Shown: in pieces, positions 46,753-46,864 of the stretch | Layout: every line of letters starts with the position of its first letter | Numbering within the stretch: position 1 is the stretch's first letter | Assembly (NCBI GenBank): GCA_052390275.1 | Contig: JBQTHD010000021.1 | Coordinates: forward strand, 1-46,864 | Direction: 5' to 3' | Length of the DNA stretch: 46,864 nucleotides | Source: JBQTHD01 sp052390275 | Lineage (GTDB): Bacteria; Actinomycetota; Acidimicrobiia; Acidimicrobiales; AC-14 | Notes under the pieces: model-generated | Databases searched by the model: none | What the model saw: only the letters and a program-made list of their open reading frames with translations | What the model was told of the DNA's origin: nothing | Translations under genes and position numbers: made by a program

Positions 46753-46864
46753 AGTCGGTTGGGGATGCCGAGTAGGTCGAGGATGGCGTCGGGCTGCCGG
46801 GCGAGCTGGCGGGTAGCGGCTGCGATGTTGACGGTCCGTTCGGTGGCGTAACGGATGATGCTTA
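46749..46864 (-). mobile_element. C-terminal tail of an unidentified protein, possibly a transposase
   Basis: Open from the window edge to TGA 46749-46751, reading SIIRYATERTVNIAAATRQ then LARQPDAILDLLGIPNRL. I cannot place it with certainty; a terminal piece of an IS transposase is suspected because it abuts the truncated glycosyltransferase. Confidence 0.35.

Noticed and set aside
1..46864. CRISPR array
   Set aside because: The tandem repeats seen are contiguous units of 11-30 bp without unique spacers, and no cas gene is present.

Overview
The window is high-GC bacterial DNA that reads as an Actinomycetota chromosome, most plausibly Acidimicrobiia. The support is a SigR/RsrA-type sigma/anti-sigma pair, tandem LytR-CpsA-Psr proteins, an F420-associated DUF2342 metalloprotease-like gene beside tilS-hpt-ftsH-folE-folP, frequent GTG starts, and many gene starts that sit 5-9 bases after a TANNNT box (probable leaderless mRNAs). 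The class assignment is inference; no rRNA gene is present to confirm it. Both window ends are insertion-sequence-like fragments, so this may be a stretch bounded by repeats.

Layout. 1-2.9 kb is mobile DNA: an IS3-type transposase tail, a toxin-like gene tail, then a shrunken integrative element lying between a 51-bp copy of the tRNA-Tyr 3' end (416-466) and the intact tRNA-Tyr gene (2840-2920, minus). It carries a frameshifted AbiEii-like nucleotidyltransferase with its partner gene, a lower-GC membrane protein and an integrase that has lost its N-terminal part. 2.9-8.0 kb: yajQ, a secreted M23 peptidase, htpX, a secreted HNH nuclease and a peptide-binding lipoprotein. 8.1-10.2 kb: two oligopeptide-type ABC ATPases without permeases. 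10.2-13.0 kb: a biotin carboxylase/BCCP protein divergent from its biotin ligase. 13.0-15.1 kb: pabC-pabB. 15.1-26.4 kb: cell-envelope glycan block (two LCP proteins, rmlB, rmlD, UDP-sugar dehydrogenase, two GT2 glycosyltransferases, a His-rich membrane protein, a sugar nucleotidyltransferase, an epimerase). 26.5-30.7 kb: zinc homeostasis (zur-type regulator, GNAT, znuA, znuC, znuB) with two candidate Zur boxes. 30.7-31.8 kb: a mazF remnant and sigR/rsrA. 31.9-46.2 kb: a long same-strand block: small membrane protein, DUF2342, tilS, hpt, ftsH, folE, folP, a phosphatase-fold protein, folB, a folK-panC fusion, panD, nadB, nadC, coaX, lysS. The end is a 5'-truncated glycosyltransferase abutting another IS-like tail.

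How the genes fit together. Folate (folE, folP, folB, folK, pabB, pabC), pantothenate/CoA (panC, panD, coaX) and NAD (nadB, nadC) synthesis share one transcription block, mostly joined by 4-base stop/start overlaps. AccA needs BirA for biotinylation and the two genes start 17 bases apart. The zinc regulator, its probable operators and the transporter are contiguous. The main items for a second look are the FolK-PanC fusion, the Cys-less phosphatase-fold protein inside the folate genes, coaX with an apparent ATC start, the leaderless-promoter pattern, the many short tandem repeats that keep frame inside genes, and the degenerate LCP paralogue.
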